Shown: in pieces, positions 18,275 through 27,369 of the stretch
Layout: every line of letters starts with the position of its first letter
How positions within the stretch are numbered: position 1 is the first letter of the stretch
NCBI RefSeq assembly: GCF_000531125.1
Contig: NZ_CBTK010000304.1
Span: 1 to 48,184 of the forward strand
Source of the DNA: Candidatus Contendobacter odensis Run_B_J11
Lineage (GTDB): Bacteria; Pseudomonadota; Gammaproteobacteria; Competibacterales; Competibacteraceae
Length of the DNA stretch: 48,184 nt
Direction: 5' to 3'
The notes under the pieces: model-generated
The model's input: only the letters and a program-made list of their open reading frames with translations
The model's database searches: none
What the model was told of the DNA's origin: nothing
Position numbers and translations under genes: made by a program

Positions 18275-19711
18275 ATGCCGCAAAAACTGACCGCCCGTGA
18301 ACGCATTCGCCGCATTGCCGAAGTCTGGTTTCTGCGGGAACCGTTGCTGTTTGGCGTCTGGATGACCCATCAATTGCTCGCGTCGCCGCATTTGCAAAGT
18401 ATCCGGGTTAACCACGGACAAATTGAATATAACCCGCGCTTTATTGATTCACTCAATCCGCGTGAACTGGAACAAGCCATGCAGTTTGAGGCGACCCGGA
18501 TTTTATTAAGACATCCTTATTCCCGGCGCAAGGAAAACAGCGAGCGCAGCTACCTTGCCAGTAATATCACCTTGCAGGAGTATTTGCACAGCAGCCTGCC
18601 CTTTCCCAATGCCAAAGATGTATTTGGCGATAGCGCTTTTAATCAGCAATATTTCGAGTTTTACTACAACAAACTGGAGGAGATCAGCGATGCGGCCCGT
18701 GCAGCGGTAAAGCCGGAAACTCCCGCTCCGCTCAGCAACATCCAGTCATCAGCCGGAGGCAGGCAAAGCGCCGCTGAGACTCAGGGTGCTGGTGAAAGTG
18801 CGAATGCCGCCGCTGCCGATGAAACCCTGGAGGAACCCTCAGCGGAACAACCGGATGAAAAGACAGGTGAAGCTTCTGATCAAAATGCCGATAGCGAAAA
18901 CGCCGCTGGTTCGCCGCTGGAACATTATACGCAGGCCGGAGTCGAGAATGCGGAATGCTGGGACGAAGATGACTGGCTGAATGAACGCCTTAATCAGGCC
19001 ATTGAAGCGGTGCGCGAAAGCCAAAGCTGGGGAAGCATTGCCGGAAAATTGCGCGAACAGATTCTGGCAACGCTCAAACCGAAGCTGGATTATCGAACGG
19101 TGCTGCGCCAGTTTCGGGCCAACATTATCGCGCTGAACCGGGAATTGACCCGGATGAAACCCAGCCGTCGCTATGAATTTCTCTACATGGGTAGTCGGCG
19201 GCACTTCACTACCAAGCTGTTGATCGCGGTCGATGTCAGTGGCTCGATGAGCAGCGATGAGTTGCAACGCGGCTTTTCCACCATTAACCGGTTTTTCAAC
19301 TATGGCATTGAGCAGATTGACGTGATTCAGTTTGATACCGAGATCAAAGGCCCGCCGCTAATACTAAAAAAAGCCCGTCGTCAGGTGCAAATTACCGGGC
19401 GGGGCGGCACTGATTTCACTCCTGTGATTGATTACATTGACCAGCATCGTGATTACGATGGGCTGATTATTTTCACCGATGGTTATGCACCGATTCCACT
19501 GCGTCCTAAAAATCGGCAGACGCGGGTTTTATGGCTGTTTAACCATGAATCGAATTATCAACGGGCGGCAGCGCTATTGCGCCCGATTGGGCGATCCATT
19601 TTTTTGAAGGCCGACGCAAAATCGAATCCGACTGCGGTAAAGCCCCGAAAAAGTCGAGCGCTAATGACTCCCGACCTTGACCACCCTGAACCGGGTAGCT
19701 ATGGAACATAA
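18275..19711 (+). CDS. VWA-like protein with DUF2201-type N-terminal domain
   Basis: A 478-residue protein in two parts. The N-terminal ~140 residues resemble the putative metallopeptidase-like DUF2201 domain. In relatives an HExxH-like helix stands where this protein has QFEATRILLRH, so the zinc site looks lost. A long acidic, Ala/Glu/Ser-rich linker (about 140-225) follows. The C-terminal VWA domain has the MIDAS motif DVSGSMSS (about 320) and the later Thr and Asp positions in GRGGTDFTPV and IIFTDGYAP. Together with the preceding ATPase it makes the common AAA-VWA pair. Start ATG at 18275; a longer TTG start inside the upstream gene is less likely. The alpha/beta hydrolase gene begins three bases after its stop. 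Confidence 0.87.
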   Translation: MPQKLTARERIRRIAEVWFLREPLLFGVWMTHQLLASPHLQSIRVNHGQIEYNPRFIDSLNPRELEQAMQFEATRILLRHPYSRRKENSERSYLASNITLQEYLHSSLPFPNAKDVFGDSAFNQQYFEFYYNKLEEISDAARAAVKPETPAPLSNIQSSAGGRQSAAETQGAGESANAAAADETLEEPSAEQPDEKTGEASDQNADSENAAGSPLEHYTQAGVENAECWDEDDWLNERLNQAIEAVRESQSWGSIAGKLREQILATLKPKLDYRTVLRQFRANIIALNRELTRMKPSRRYEFLYMGSRRHFTTKLLIAVDVSGSMSSDELQRGFSTINRFFNYGIEQIDVIQFDTEIKGPPLILKKARRQVQITGRGGTDFTPVIDYIDQHRDYDGLIIFTDGYAPIPLRPKNRQTRVLWLFNHESNYQRAAALLRPIGRSIFLKADAKSNPTAVKPRKSRALMTPDLDHPEPGSYGT

Positions 19712-19713
19712 CA

Positions 19714-20946
19714 ATGCCATTCAATGCCATTCGTGAAGTAAAGCTACGGGAAAACCGTAGCGGTTATTACCCGGTGCTAAAAACCGGCTTTCAGGAAGCG
19801 ACCACGCGGGTGCAGGAAATCCATCAGGCGATTGCCGGACTGTCTTTCCAGATGCTGGGCTGGATTCCCGGACTGGCCGGGCCGGTGCGGCTGGCGCAGG
19901 GTACGCATGATGCGATTGCTGGCGGCATTTACGCCACCATCCGCCAAGGCGTCGGCGGGGCGCTTACCGTCGCCGATCTGCTGGAGCCACACGCTGTCGC
20001 GGCCATCACAACGCCCACAACACCCACCGAACCGCCCAGTCGATTGGCCGTCGGGCTGCGGAGCGCCCTGAATGCAGTGGTCGGCGATCATTTGCAACAC
20101 AGCGCCAATCCGCTGGCGATTCGCATGGGTTTCTACGCCAGCGGCCACCTGATTCCATTGACGCCAGCGGGCCTGGCCGCCCATCTGCCGGAACGCAGCG
20201 ACCGCTTGTGCCTGTTTATTCACGGGCTGGGCTGCGATGAACACAGTTGGCAGCGCAACTCCGCAACCGCCGGCAACGCGCCAAGTCAGGATTACGGCCA
20301 GCGCTTACAGGCTGAACTGGGCTACACCCCGCTCTACCTGCGCTACAACACCGGCTTGACCATCACCGATAACGGTGAGCAATTAGCGCAGCAACTACAG
20401 CAATTGCTGGCCGTTTATCCGCAGCCGGTGCATGAGCTGATATTGATCGGTCATAGCATGGGCGGGCTGGTGGCGCGCAGTGCCTGCCAGCAGGCCGCCG
20501 CTGAAAATCTGCCGTGGCTGAATCTCACCCGCATGGTGATCTGTCTCGGATCGCCGCATCAAGGCGCAGCGCTGGAACAACTCGGTCACGCGGTCACGGC
20601 AGCGCTGCATCGCTCCGACATGACCGCACCCTTGGGGAAAATCGCCAATGCCCGCAGCGTCGGCATCAAAAACTTGCGTTATGGGTTACGCGCCATCAGC
20701 CCGCAGCCCCAAGCCGCGCCCGGATTACCTGGCGTAGCTCTACGTTTTATTGGCGCCAATCTAGCCAAGAACGCTGATCATCCGTTGGGCCATATTCTAG
20801 GGGATGGACTGGTCACGCTCGGGAGCGCCACGGCGCCTCACCTAAGGGGCGACGTAGACGCTATCAAGCTGGGGGGATTAAATCACATGGCTTTATTGAA
20901 TGATCCACGAGTGTATCAACAGATTAAAAAATGGCTGAGGGTTTGA
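19714..20946 (+). CDS. Alpha/beta hydrolase (lipase-like, PGAP1-type)
   Basis: A 410-residue predicted cytoplasmic or membrane-associated hydrolase. The N-terminal ~150 residues are helical (a possible amphipathic region, GLSFQMLGWIPGLAG). The catalytic fold then begins: LCLFIHGLGCDEHSW supplies the oxyanion-hole strand and LILIGHSMGGLVAR the nucleophile elbow with Ser248. The likely acid and His lie in GDGLVTLGSA and NHMALLNDP near the end. The esterase/lipase subclass cannot be fixed from sequence. It is the last gene of the four-gene run, two bases after the VWA gene stop; GNAA-like text before the ATG gives no strong ribosome site, so coupling is likely. Why a lipase-like enzyme should travel with an AAA/VWA pair is unclear. 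Confidence 0.85.
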   Translation: MPFNAIREVKLRENRSGYYPVLKTGFQEATTRVQEIHQAIAGLSFQMLGWIPGLAGPVRLAQGTHDAIAGGIYATIRQGVGGALTVADLLEPHAVAAITTPTTPTEPPSRLAVGLRSALNAVVGDHLQHSANPLAIRMGFYASGHLIPLTPAGLAAHLPERSDRLCLFIHGLGCDEHSWQRNSATAGNAPSQDYGQRLQAELGYTPLYLRYNTGLTITDNGEQLAQQLQQLLAVYPQPVHELILIGHSMGGLVARSACQQAAAENLPWLNLTRMVICLGSPHQGAALEQLGHAVTAALHRSDMTAPLGKIANARSVGIKNLRYGLRAISPQPQAAPGLPGVALRFIGANLAKNADHPLGHILGDGLVTLGSATAPHLRGDVDAIKLGGLNHMALLNDPRVYQQIKKWLRV

Positions 20947-20991
20947 ATAATGCCCCAGCAAAATTAGGGAAAGGCCCCAGAATTTTTGGAT

Positions 20992-21025
20992 ATAAAAAAA
21001 CCGCCAGCAAATCCGGCTGGCGGTT
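20992..21025 (-). terminator. Intrinsic terminator, mainly for the minus strand
   Basis: A 10-bp perfect stem, AACCGCCAGC (20999-21008) against GCTGGCGGTT (21016-21025), with a 7-base loop. On the minus strand it is followed by seven T, so it is a good terminator for the zinc-ribbon gene that ends at 21168. On the plus strand the downstream tract is TTAAATA, so its effect on the hydrolase gene is weaker. Confidence 0.85.
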
Positions 21026-21167
21026 AAATACAGGATATTAAGATTAAAACCTGCTTTGCTGTAAAAATCAGCTAAAGCGACATTTAGTTAACAATAATCT
21101 GATGGTAGGGTAAATCAGGAAGATTTACAGCCCGATCATGGTTTTTACCTACACCGCCTATCCGTCA

Positions 21168-21701
21168 TCACGGCTCCTCACTGACGCGGATGAAAACAGT
21201 GCCGCCACAGACCGAACAAGGAATAATGGCGGCAGGTGCATGGAAAACCATCAGCTCAGCGCATTGTTCGCATTGCAAGGTCCCCGGCCCGGTGATTTCG
21301 CCGCTGCAATACTCGGCCAGTTCCGCGCCCGCAACCGGCTCCTCGAACGCCAACAAATCCAGCCGCGACTGATCCACGCCGCGCTGGAAAAAATCCAGCA
21401 TCCGGTCTTCCAGCAACTCTACGTCAAACCGCAGCCAAGCCCCCAGATCGTGACCGGTACTGCTCAGATATTGGCCGGCGTCCTCCAGATCGCGCTTCAG
21501 GTAGCTACCGATCAGCCGCGCCTCCTCGCCGGTCAGTTCACCCAGTTCCACCGCCTTTTCCGCCGCATGTTCAATGCTGGCGTACAAGCGTGGAAACGCC
21601 GCCTTCTCGGCCTGTTCCAGTTCCTCCAGCCGGAGCTTTACCCGCTCCATCATCCGGTCATACGCCTGCGCCCGTGGGCTGCCGTGGGTCGGTTCGGTCA
21701 T
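21168..21701 (-). CDS. Zinc-ribbon protein (DUF1451 / YbeL-like)
   Basis: A 177-residue protein that is mostly helical, with a C-terminal zinc ribbon. The helical part (AYDRMMERVKLRLEELEQAE and later LSSTGHDLGAWLRFDVELLE) is followed by the metal site, made of CEQC and CSVC about 20 residues apart, with a Cys in AEYCSGEI just before. This matches the DUF1451 family, whose role is not known. The ATG at 21701 has GAGGAAG eight bases upstream; a longer frame reaching 21833 is rejected because it enters the divergent gene's start region. It is divergent from the phosphatidyltransferase gene (126 bases between starts) and ends before a clear terminator at 20992-21025. Confidence 0.85.
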   Translation of the reverse strand: MTEPTHGSPRAQAYDRMMERVKLRLEELEQAEKAAFPRLYASIEHAAEKAVELGELTGEEARLIGSYLKRDLEDAGQYLSSTGHDLGAWLRFDVELLEDRMLDFFQRGVDQSRLDLLAFEEPVAGAELAEYCSGEITGPGTLQCEQCAELMVFHAPAAIIPCSVCGGTVFIRVSEEP

Positions 21702-21826
21702 AGCGGATTCTTCCTCTGTCGCAATTACGCCCAATTCTAGTCGCAAATTCATCGGTTGGGTTATGCTTGTTCGAGCCTTGTCGGCATTATTAAAGAGTTC
21801 CCCGCAATCGCCCGGATGGTATTGAC

Positions 21827-22423
21827 GTGGCATTATTACCCTTGAAACTCTGCGATATTCCCAATCTTATCACCAGCTTGCGTATTCTGCTCGTAGCGCC
21901 CTTCCTGTGGCTGCTGCTGCAAGAGCGCTATGGCGCGGCGTTGCTGCTGTTCGTGATTGCCGGCATTTCCGACGCGCTGGACGGGTTTCTCGCCAAGTAT
22001 TACGGCTGGACCAGTGAACTCGGCGGCCTGCTTGATCCGATAGCCGACAAGCTACTGCTGATGGGCGCCATTCTGGCGCTGGGCTGGCTGGATGAACTGC
22101 CGGGCTGGCTGGTGATGCTGGTGATCCTGCGTGACCTCATGATTCTCGGCGGCGCCGTCGCCTATCATCTGCTGATCGAGCGCTTCCAGGCCGCGCCGCT
22201 GATGATCAGCAAGCTAAATACCCTCATCCAGTTGACGCTGGTTTGCACGATCATCATTCATTATGGGTTGATCGCATTGCCCGCTTGGCTGTTGATCGGT
22301 TTGATCTATTTGACCGCCTTGACCACGCTCTGGAGTGGCGCGGCCTATCTCTGGCGTTGGGGATCGCGCGCTTGGCATCGCATCCGCCGCCCGCCCCCTC
22401 CATCCCACCGCAATCCGCGCTGA
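21827..22423 (+). CDS. CDP-alcohol phosphatidyltransferase family protein
   Basis: A 198-residue integral membrane enzyme, expected to transfer a phosphatidyl group from CDP-diacylglycerol to an alcohol such as glycerol phosphate. The family motif is present as DALDGFLAKYYGW, then SELGGLLDPIADK, with a Lys in place of the usual Arg after the DG-xx-A. There are about five or six hydrophobic helices. The C-terminal tail is basic and Pro-rich. Similarity to PgsA is evident, but the substrate cannot be fixed, and a dedicated pgsA may exist elsewhere. Start GTG at 21827 follows GGATGG. The permease gene begins 29 bases after its stop. Confidence 0.85.
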   Translation: MALLPLKLCDIPNLITSLRILLVAPFLWLLLQERYGAALLLFVIAGISDALDGFLAKYYGWTSELGGLLDPIADKLLLMGAILALGWLDELPGWLVMLVILRDLMILGGAVAYHLLIERFQAAPLMISKLNTLIQLTLVCTIIIHYGLIALPAWLLIGLIYLTALTTLWSGAAYLWRWGSRAWHRIRRPPPPSHRNPR

Positions 22424-22452
22424 ACCCACGCCCTGATCTGAGGAACATCCCC

Positions 22453-23508
22453 ATGGAACGCGAATCCCGTATCCGCTTCTGGCTGATTTTCGTAGCGGCT
22501 ACCCTCGGCTTGCTGTATCTGCTGGCACCGGTGCTGACACCTTTTCTATTTGCCGCCCTGCTGGCCTATCTGGGCGATCCACTGATTGATCGGCTGGAAA
22601 TGCGCAAGATAGAACGGTCTATGGCGGTGACATTGGTGTTCGGGGTCATCATTATCGGACTGCTGCTGCTGATCCTGTTGCTGATCCCAATTTCAGCCCA
22701 CCAATTCAAAGGGTTGATGCAAAAGATACCGGTCTACATTGACTGGTTCCACACCAGTGTGCTGCCCTGGCTGCGTGATACGCTGGGGATTGATCCGACG
22801 CTGTTCGAGTTAAATCAGTTGCGCGACCGGGCGCTTGCATATGCTCAGGAAATCGGCGATTTAGCAGGCGGCCTGCTGGAATCATTGCGGGCCTCTTCCA
22901 CCGTGATTTTCACCTGGATTGCCGATGTGGTGCTGGTTCCGGTGGTAACGTTCTACCTGTTGCGCGACTGGGATGTGCTGGTTGCCGGAGTCCGCGATCT
23001 GCTACCACGACGCATCGAGCCGACAGTGACCAAGCTGGCGCAGGAGTCGGATGAGGTGATCGGCGCGTTCCTGCGCGGCCAGTTCATCGTGATGGCGGCC
23101 TTGGGCGTTATGTACTCGATAGGACTAGCCATCATCGGGCTGGATGCCTCGCTGCTGATTGGGATGCTGGCCGGCTTGGTGAGCTTCGTACCCTACCTGG
23201 GTCTGATCGTCGGCATTTCCGTTGCCGGCATCGCTGCTCTGCTGCAATTCCACAGCTTCCTGAGCCTGATCGCTGTCATGATGGTGTTCGGCGCCGGTCA
23301 ACTGGTCAGCGATCTCTACCTGACCCCGAAACTGGTCGGCGACCGCATTGGCCTACATCCGGTGGCGGTTCTGTTCGCGGTGCTTTCTGGCGGACACCTG
23401 TTCGGCTTTTTCGGCATTTTGCTGGCGCTCCCGGTGGCGGCGGTTATCGTGGTGCTGCTCCGCCATGCTCAAGACAAGTATTTCAAGAGTGCGCTCTATC
23501 ACGGCTGA
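22453..23508 (+). CDS. AI-2E family transporter (PerM-like permease)
   Basis: A 351-residue polytopic membrane protein of the AI-2E exporter/PerM family. The N-terminal pair of helices (FLIFV-type core and LAPVLTPFLFAALLAYLG) is followed by LGDPLIDRLE, the family's usual connecting segment. The C-terminal half has closely spaced helices (IGMLAGLVSFVPYLGLIVG, then VAVLFAVLSGGHLFGFFGIL). FVPYLG and LVGDRIGLHPVAVL are typical. The name of the family is historical and the substrate is not known. The ATG at 22453 has AGGA nine bases upstream. It follows the phosphatidyltransferase gene, an order seen in other gammaproteobacteria, and is convergent with the ligase gene eight bases on. Confidence 0.9.
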   Translation: MERESRIRFWLIFVAATLGLLYLLAPVLTPFLFAALLAYLGDPLIDRLEMRKIERSMAVTLVFGVIIIGLLLLILLLIPISAHQFKGLMQKIPVYIDWFHTSVLPWLRDTLGIDPTLFELNQLRDRALAYAQEIGDLAGGLLESLRASSTVIFTWIADVVLVPVVTFYLLRDWDVLVAGVRDLLPRRIEPTVTKLAQESDEVIGAFLRGQFIVMAALGVMYSIGLAIIGLDASLLIGMLAGLVSFVPYLGLIVGISVAGIAALLQFHSFLSLIAVMMVFGAGQLVSDLYLTPKLVGDRIGLHPVAVLFAVLSGGHLFGFFGILLALPVAAVIVVLLRHAQDKYFKSALYHG

Positions 23509-23515
23509 ACCTTGC

Positions 23516-24829
23516 TTAGAACGCCGGTCGCAAATCCAGAACTCGTTGAGCTTTACCCTCGGATACCGGCAGGCTACCCGGTTGGTGCAGTTCAATCGCC
23601 GGCTTAACCAGAATCGCCGAGCGCAACCGTTCACCGATGCGTTCACGCAGATCGTCCAAAGTTTGCCGATCACCCATAAACAGCTTGGCGCAAAGCTCGG
23701 TTTTGACCACCAACCGATCCATGGAACCCCGTTTTTCCAACTGAATTAGATAATTGGTTCCGACTTCCGGTATTTTCATCAAGGCTTCCTCGATCTGGGA
23801 CGGGAACAGGTTGACGCCATTGACAATCAGCATGTCGTCGCTGCGCCCCGTAATCCGCGCCAGTCGGCGGTGGCTGCGCCCGCACGGACAGTGGCCACTC
23901 ATCAGATGCGAAAGATCGCGGGTGCGGTAGCGTAACAGTGGCGTCGCCTGTCGTTGCAGCGTGGTCATCACGATTTCGCCGGTTTCGCCTTCGGGCAACG
24001 GTTGCAGGGTTCGGGGATCGATCATCTCCAGAATATAAGCGTCTTCCCACAGGTGCAGACCGGTTTGGTACACGCACTCAAAGGCCACGCCGGGGCCGTT
24101 CATCTCGCTCAGGCCATAGGAGTTGTAGGCTTTGATCCCGAACAGTTCCTCAATCTTGCGGCGGGTCTGCTCCGAGTGCGGTTCGGCGCCGATGAATGCC
24201 TTGCGCAGGCAAAGCTGTTCGCGGGTCATGCCATCATTAACCAGCACTTCGTACAGATGCAGCAGATAGCTGGGCGTAGCGTGAACCACCGTGGTGCGAA
24301 AATTTTTCATCAACTGGATTTGGCGGTGGGTGTTACCGGAACTGGCTGGAATCACCAGCATGCCCACCTGTTCCGCCCCGTAATGCAAGCCCAGGCCACC
24401 AGTGAATAGTCCATAGTGGGTCATATTCTGGAATACATCGCGGGCAGTAGCGCCGGTGGCAACAATGCAGCGAGCCACCAATTCGGTCCAGTGTTCAATA
24501 TCGCGCCGGGTGTGATAGATCACGGTCGGCATCCCGGTAGTGCCGCTGGAGGTGTGCAGTCGCACTGCCTGTTCTGGTGCGACTGCCAGCAGGCCAGCGG
24601 GATAGGCTTCGCGCAGATCATCCTTGGTGGTGTAGGGAATATTCCGCACATCGCGCAGGCTGGCGATATCCTCCGGGCGGGTCAGACCGGCTTCGGTAAG
24701 CCGCTGGTGGTAGAACGGTGTCTTCAGCGCCCATTCCACCGTCTGGCGCAGCCTGGCGAGTTGTAACTGTTCCAATGCCTCCCGTTCGATGAATTCAATC
24801 GCCGGGTTCCAGACCGGTATCTTGCCCAT
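23516..24829 (-). CDS. paaK: Phenylacetate-CoA ligase-like AMP-forming enzyme
   Basis: A 437-residue adenylate-forming enzyme of the PaaK branch, which activates an aryl acid such as phenylacetate with ATP and then transfers it to coenzyme A. The phosphate-binding P-loop is TSSGTTGMPTVIYHT (93-107). FNSYGLSEMNGPGVAFEC carries the adenine-contact region. The hinge and C-terminal motif are YRTRDLS, then ITGRSDDMLIVNGVNLFPSQ. The length and the CPCGRSH cysteine cluster near the hinge are typical of PaaK. The ATG at 24829 is preceded by AAGG. No other phenylacetate-degradation genes are nearby, so the true substrate could be another aryl acid. Confidence 0.88.
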   Translation of the reverse strand: MGKIPVWNPAIEFIEREALEQLQLARLRQTVEWALKTPFYHQRLTEAGLTRPEDIASLRDVRNIPYTTKDDLREAYPAGLLAVAPEQAVRLHTSSGTTGMPTVIYHTRRDIEHWTELVARCIVATGATARDVFQNMTHYGLFTGGLGLHYGAEQVGMLVIPASSGNTHRQIQLMKNFRTTVVHATPSYLLHLYEVLVNDGMTREQLCLRKAFIGAEPHSEQTRRKIEELFGIKAYNSYGLSEMNGPGVAFECVYQTGLHLWEDAYILEMIDPRTLQPLPEGETGEIVMTTLQRQATPLLRYRTRDLSHLMSGHCPCGRSHRRLARITGRSDDMLIVNGVNLFPSQIEEALMKIPEVGTNYLIQLEKRGSMDRLVVKTELCAKLFMGDRQTLDDLRERIGERLRSAILVKPAIELHQPGSLPVSEGKAQRVLDLRPAF

Positions 24830-24914
24830 GAGTGATGCCTTTTTGCTCTGAATTTTGCGATGAAATGCTACCATGCGCACCCTGCATTGCCGCTATGGTT
24901 GCCCTGGAGTCTTC

Positions 24915-25934
24915 ATGCCCCGCTTCATTCTGCTTCTCGTGTTGCTCTCCGGGTTATCCCTCAGCGCGTGTGCCGCCCGGGAATTCGCGGCGACTCCGAT
25001 TTCGCTGGCCGACCACGTCGCCCCCGGTGACATCTACGCTGGAATTCGCTTGCTCGGTGCATTGCGGCTGAGCAGTTCCGAAATCAACGGCTTGCGCCTC
25101 TGCGGTCTGTCCGGGTTGGCTTGGGATGAAGGCGCTGGATTGCTGTATGCCATTTCCGACCAGGGCGCCTTGTTCCATTTACGCCCGGTTTTCGACGACC
25201 AGGGGTATCTGGCCGGCGCACGATCCATAGCCGCTTATCCGCTGCAAGATGCCTCTGGCAAACCGCTACGCACGCCGTTCGACGATTCTGAAGGGTTGGC
25301 CATCCGCAACGGTGATCATCAAATCCAGGGTGATACAGAACTGCTGATTTCGTTCGAGGTAAAGCCGCGCGTGGTTCGCTACAGTACCAAGGGCGAGTGG
25401 CGGGGCGAGGAATCGCTGCCGGCGGTGCTGCGCGACATCCGCAACTATCGCGATCCCAATCAGGCGTTGGAAGCAGTAACTCTTGATCCCCGCTGGGGCG
25501 TCCTGGTTGGGACTGAAACCCCGCTGCGCAACGACCCGTCTGGTCAGATCCGCATTTTCACCAGCAGTGGCCGGTTTTGGATCTATCCGCTCGGCAGCGC
25601 ACCCAGCAGCGCCCTGGTCGCGATGGAAGCATTGCCGGACGGTAGCTTGCTGACGCTGGAGCGAGCTTTTGTCGCCCCCCTGCGTCCCTTGGTCATCAGC
25701 CTGCGCCGCACCGAACTGCCAGTGCTGGGGACAGCCGGGGTGCCGCTGAAAGTCACCGACATTGCGGTCTTCGACAGCAGTCAGGGCTGGCTGCTGGACA
25801 ATTTCGAGGGTCTAACCCGCTACCGTGACCAGCGCTTTTTCATGGTCAGCGACGATAACTGCAATTCCTGGCAGACTACCCTGCTGGTTTATTTCGAGCT
25901 GTTGCCCGTCGCTCCTGTATCCGGTTTCCGCTGA
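24915..25934 (+). CDS. Phytase-like esterase domain protein, exported
   Basis: A 339-residue protein with an N-terminal signal (PRFILLLVLLSGLSLSACAA; the LSAC sequence suits a lipoprotein, Cys18). The rest fits the phytase-like beta-propeller domain: CGLSGLAWDEGAGLLYAISD near 63, DDSEGLAIR near 122, and VTLDPRWGVLVGTE near 185, with the terminal FFMVSDDNCNSWQTTLLVYF. Substrate is unknown; relatives are called phytase-like esterases from structure, not assay. The ATG at 24915 has GGAG seven bases upstream. Divergent from the paaK-like gene, with 85 bases between starts. Confidence 0.82.
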   Translation: MPRFILLLVLLSGLSLSACAAREFAATPISLADHVAPGDIYAGIRLLGALRLSSSEINGLRLCGLSGLAWDEGAGLLYAISDQGALFHLRPVFDDQGYLAGARSIAAYPLQDASGKPLRTPFDDSEGLAIRNGDHQIQGDTELLISFEVKPRVVRYSTKGEWRGEESLPAVLRDIRNYRDPNQALEAVTLDPRWGVLVGTETPLRNDPSGQIRIFTSSGRFWIYPLGSAPSSALVAMEALPDGSLLTLERAFVAPLRPLVISLRRTELPVLGTAGVPLKVTDIAVFDSSQGWLLDNFEGLTRYRDQRFFMVSDDNCNSWQTTLLVYFELLPVAPVSGFR

Positions 25935-26033
25935 CGCTGGGCAGAGTCTGTCAAATGCGTCGGGCGTGGGATATCCCCGCCAGAAATTGAAGAAAAAGCG
26001 TAGGCTTGCTCTATGCTGCAATGCCAGAATCGG

Positions 26034-26062
26034 TTGACAATGAGTATGACAACCTTCAATAT
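26034..26062 (+). promoter_or_regulatory. Probable sigma-70 promoter of phaA
   Basis: TTGACA at 26034-26039 matches the -35 consensus fully. After a 17-base spacer CAATAT (26057-26062) is a fair -10. This lies about 75 bases before the phaA start in a 202-base gap with no gene. Only one strand fits. Confidence 0.5.
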
Positions 26063-26136
26063 GCGGCGCTTAAATTGACTCGTGCCAGACCGTGTTTTTG
26101 ACATAAATCAAACAAGATCACCCGGAGGTCAATTCA

Positions 26137-27318
26137 ATGGAAGATGTGGTCATCGTCGCTGCGGCAAGGACCGCAATCGGCAACTTCATGGGATCCCTGT
26201 CAACGATTCCCGCCAATATTCTGGGCGCCAAGGTCATCCAGGATCTGTTGCGGAAAACTGGCGTCAAACCCGATCAGATCGACGAAGTGATCCTGGGTCA
26301 GGTGCTGACTGCCGGCACTGGACAGAATCCCGCCCGTACTGCGGCGCTGAACGCCGGCCTGCCTATCGAAGTGCCCTGCCTAAATATCAACAAGGTCTGT
26401 GGCAGTGGCCTGAAAGCGGTGCATCTAGCTTACCAATCCATCCGTGATGGCGACAACCGCATCGTGATCGCCGGTGGGCAGGAAAATATGAGCCTGTCCC
26501 CGCACCTGTTGCTCGGTTCGCGGCGCGGCACCACCATGGGCGATGCCCGGCTGGTGGATTCCATGCTCAGCGAAGGCTTGCATTGCGCCATCAATCACTA
26601 CCACATGGGTATCACCGCCGAAAACGTCGCCGCCCAGTGGGCCATTTCCCGTGAGGAACAGGATTCCTTCGCTGCTGCCTCCCAGATCAAGGCGATTGCC
26701 GCCATCCGTGACGGCAGGTTCAAGGATGAAATCGTGCCGATTGAAATTCCACAGCGCAAGGGCGCTCCACTAATATTCGATACTGACGAATTCCCACGGG
26801 AAGGAACCACAGCCGCAGCGCTCGCCAAGTTACGACCGGCGTTCAAGCAGGACGGCAGCGTGACCGCCGGCAACGCCTCCGGCATCAACGATGGCGCTGC
26901 CGTTGTGCTGGTGATGGCTGCCAGCGTCGCCTGCGACCTTGGCCTCAAGCCGCTGGCGCGCATCGCCGCCTACGCCAAGGCCGGAGTGGATCCAAAAATC
27001 ATGGGTACCGGCCCGATTCCCGCCTCCCGCGTCTGCCTGAAGAAAGCCGGCTGGACTGTGGATCAACTCGATCTGGTCGAGGCCAATGAAGCCTTTGCCG
27101 CTCAGGCGATCTCGGTCAACCGGGAAATGGGCTGGGACCCCAGTAAAGTTAATGTCAATGGCGGCGCCATTGCGCTGGGCCACCCCATCGGCGGATCGGG
27201 CTGCCGCATCCTGGTGACTCTACTGCATGAGATGGTACGCCGTGATGCCAAGAAAGGTCTGGCGACCCTATGCATCGGCGGTGGTCAGGGTGTCGCCCTT
27301 GCCGTTGAGCGCGATTGA
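26137..27318 (+). CDS. phaA: Acetyl-CoA acetyltransferase (beta-ketothiolase)
   Basis: Condenses two acetyl-CoA to acetoacetyl-CoA, the first step toward polyhydroxybutyrate. The 393-residue protein has the three catalytic residues of biosynthetic thiolases: Cys88 in [11 protein letters not shown], His349 in [10 protein letters not shown], and Cys379 in TLCIGGGQG. The strong ribosome site GGAGG lies about eight bases before the ATG. phaB follows 51 bases later with its own good ribosome site, so the two probably form an operon with the downstream phaR. Neither a phaC synthase nor phasin gene is in the window, so polymerisation is encoded elsewhere. Length and spacing match family members exactly. 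Confidence 0.97.
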   Translation: MEDVVIVAAARTAIGNFMGSLSTIPANILGAKVIQDLLRKTGVKPDQIDEVILGQVLTAGTGQNPARTAALNAGLPIEVPCLNINKVCGSGLKAVHLAYQSIRDGDNRIVIAGGQENMSLSPHLLLGSRRGTTMGDARLVDSMLSEGLHCAINHYHMGITAENVAAQWAISREEQDSFAAASQIKAIAAIRDGRFKDEIVPIEIPQRKGAPLIFDTDEFPREGTTAAALAKLRPAFKQDGSVTAGNASGINDGAAVVLVMAASVACDLGLKPLARIAAYAKAGVDPKIMGTGPIPASRVCLKKAGWTVDQLDLVEANEAFAAQAISVNREMGWDPSKVNVNGGAIALGHPIGGSGCRILVTLLHEMVRRDAKKGLATLCIGGGQGVALAVERD

Positions 27319-27369
27319 TTACAACGGCTTAAACTATATACACCACAACAACCCTGAGGAGGGATAAGC

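Noticed and set aside
22243-22452. Longer start for the AI-2E permease
   Set aside because: The extension lies inside the phosphatidyltransferase gene; the ATG at 22453 has a ribosome site and fits the family.
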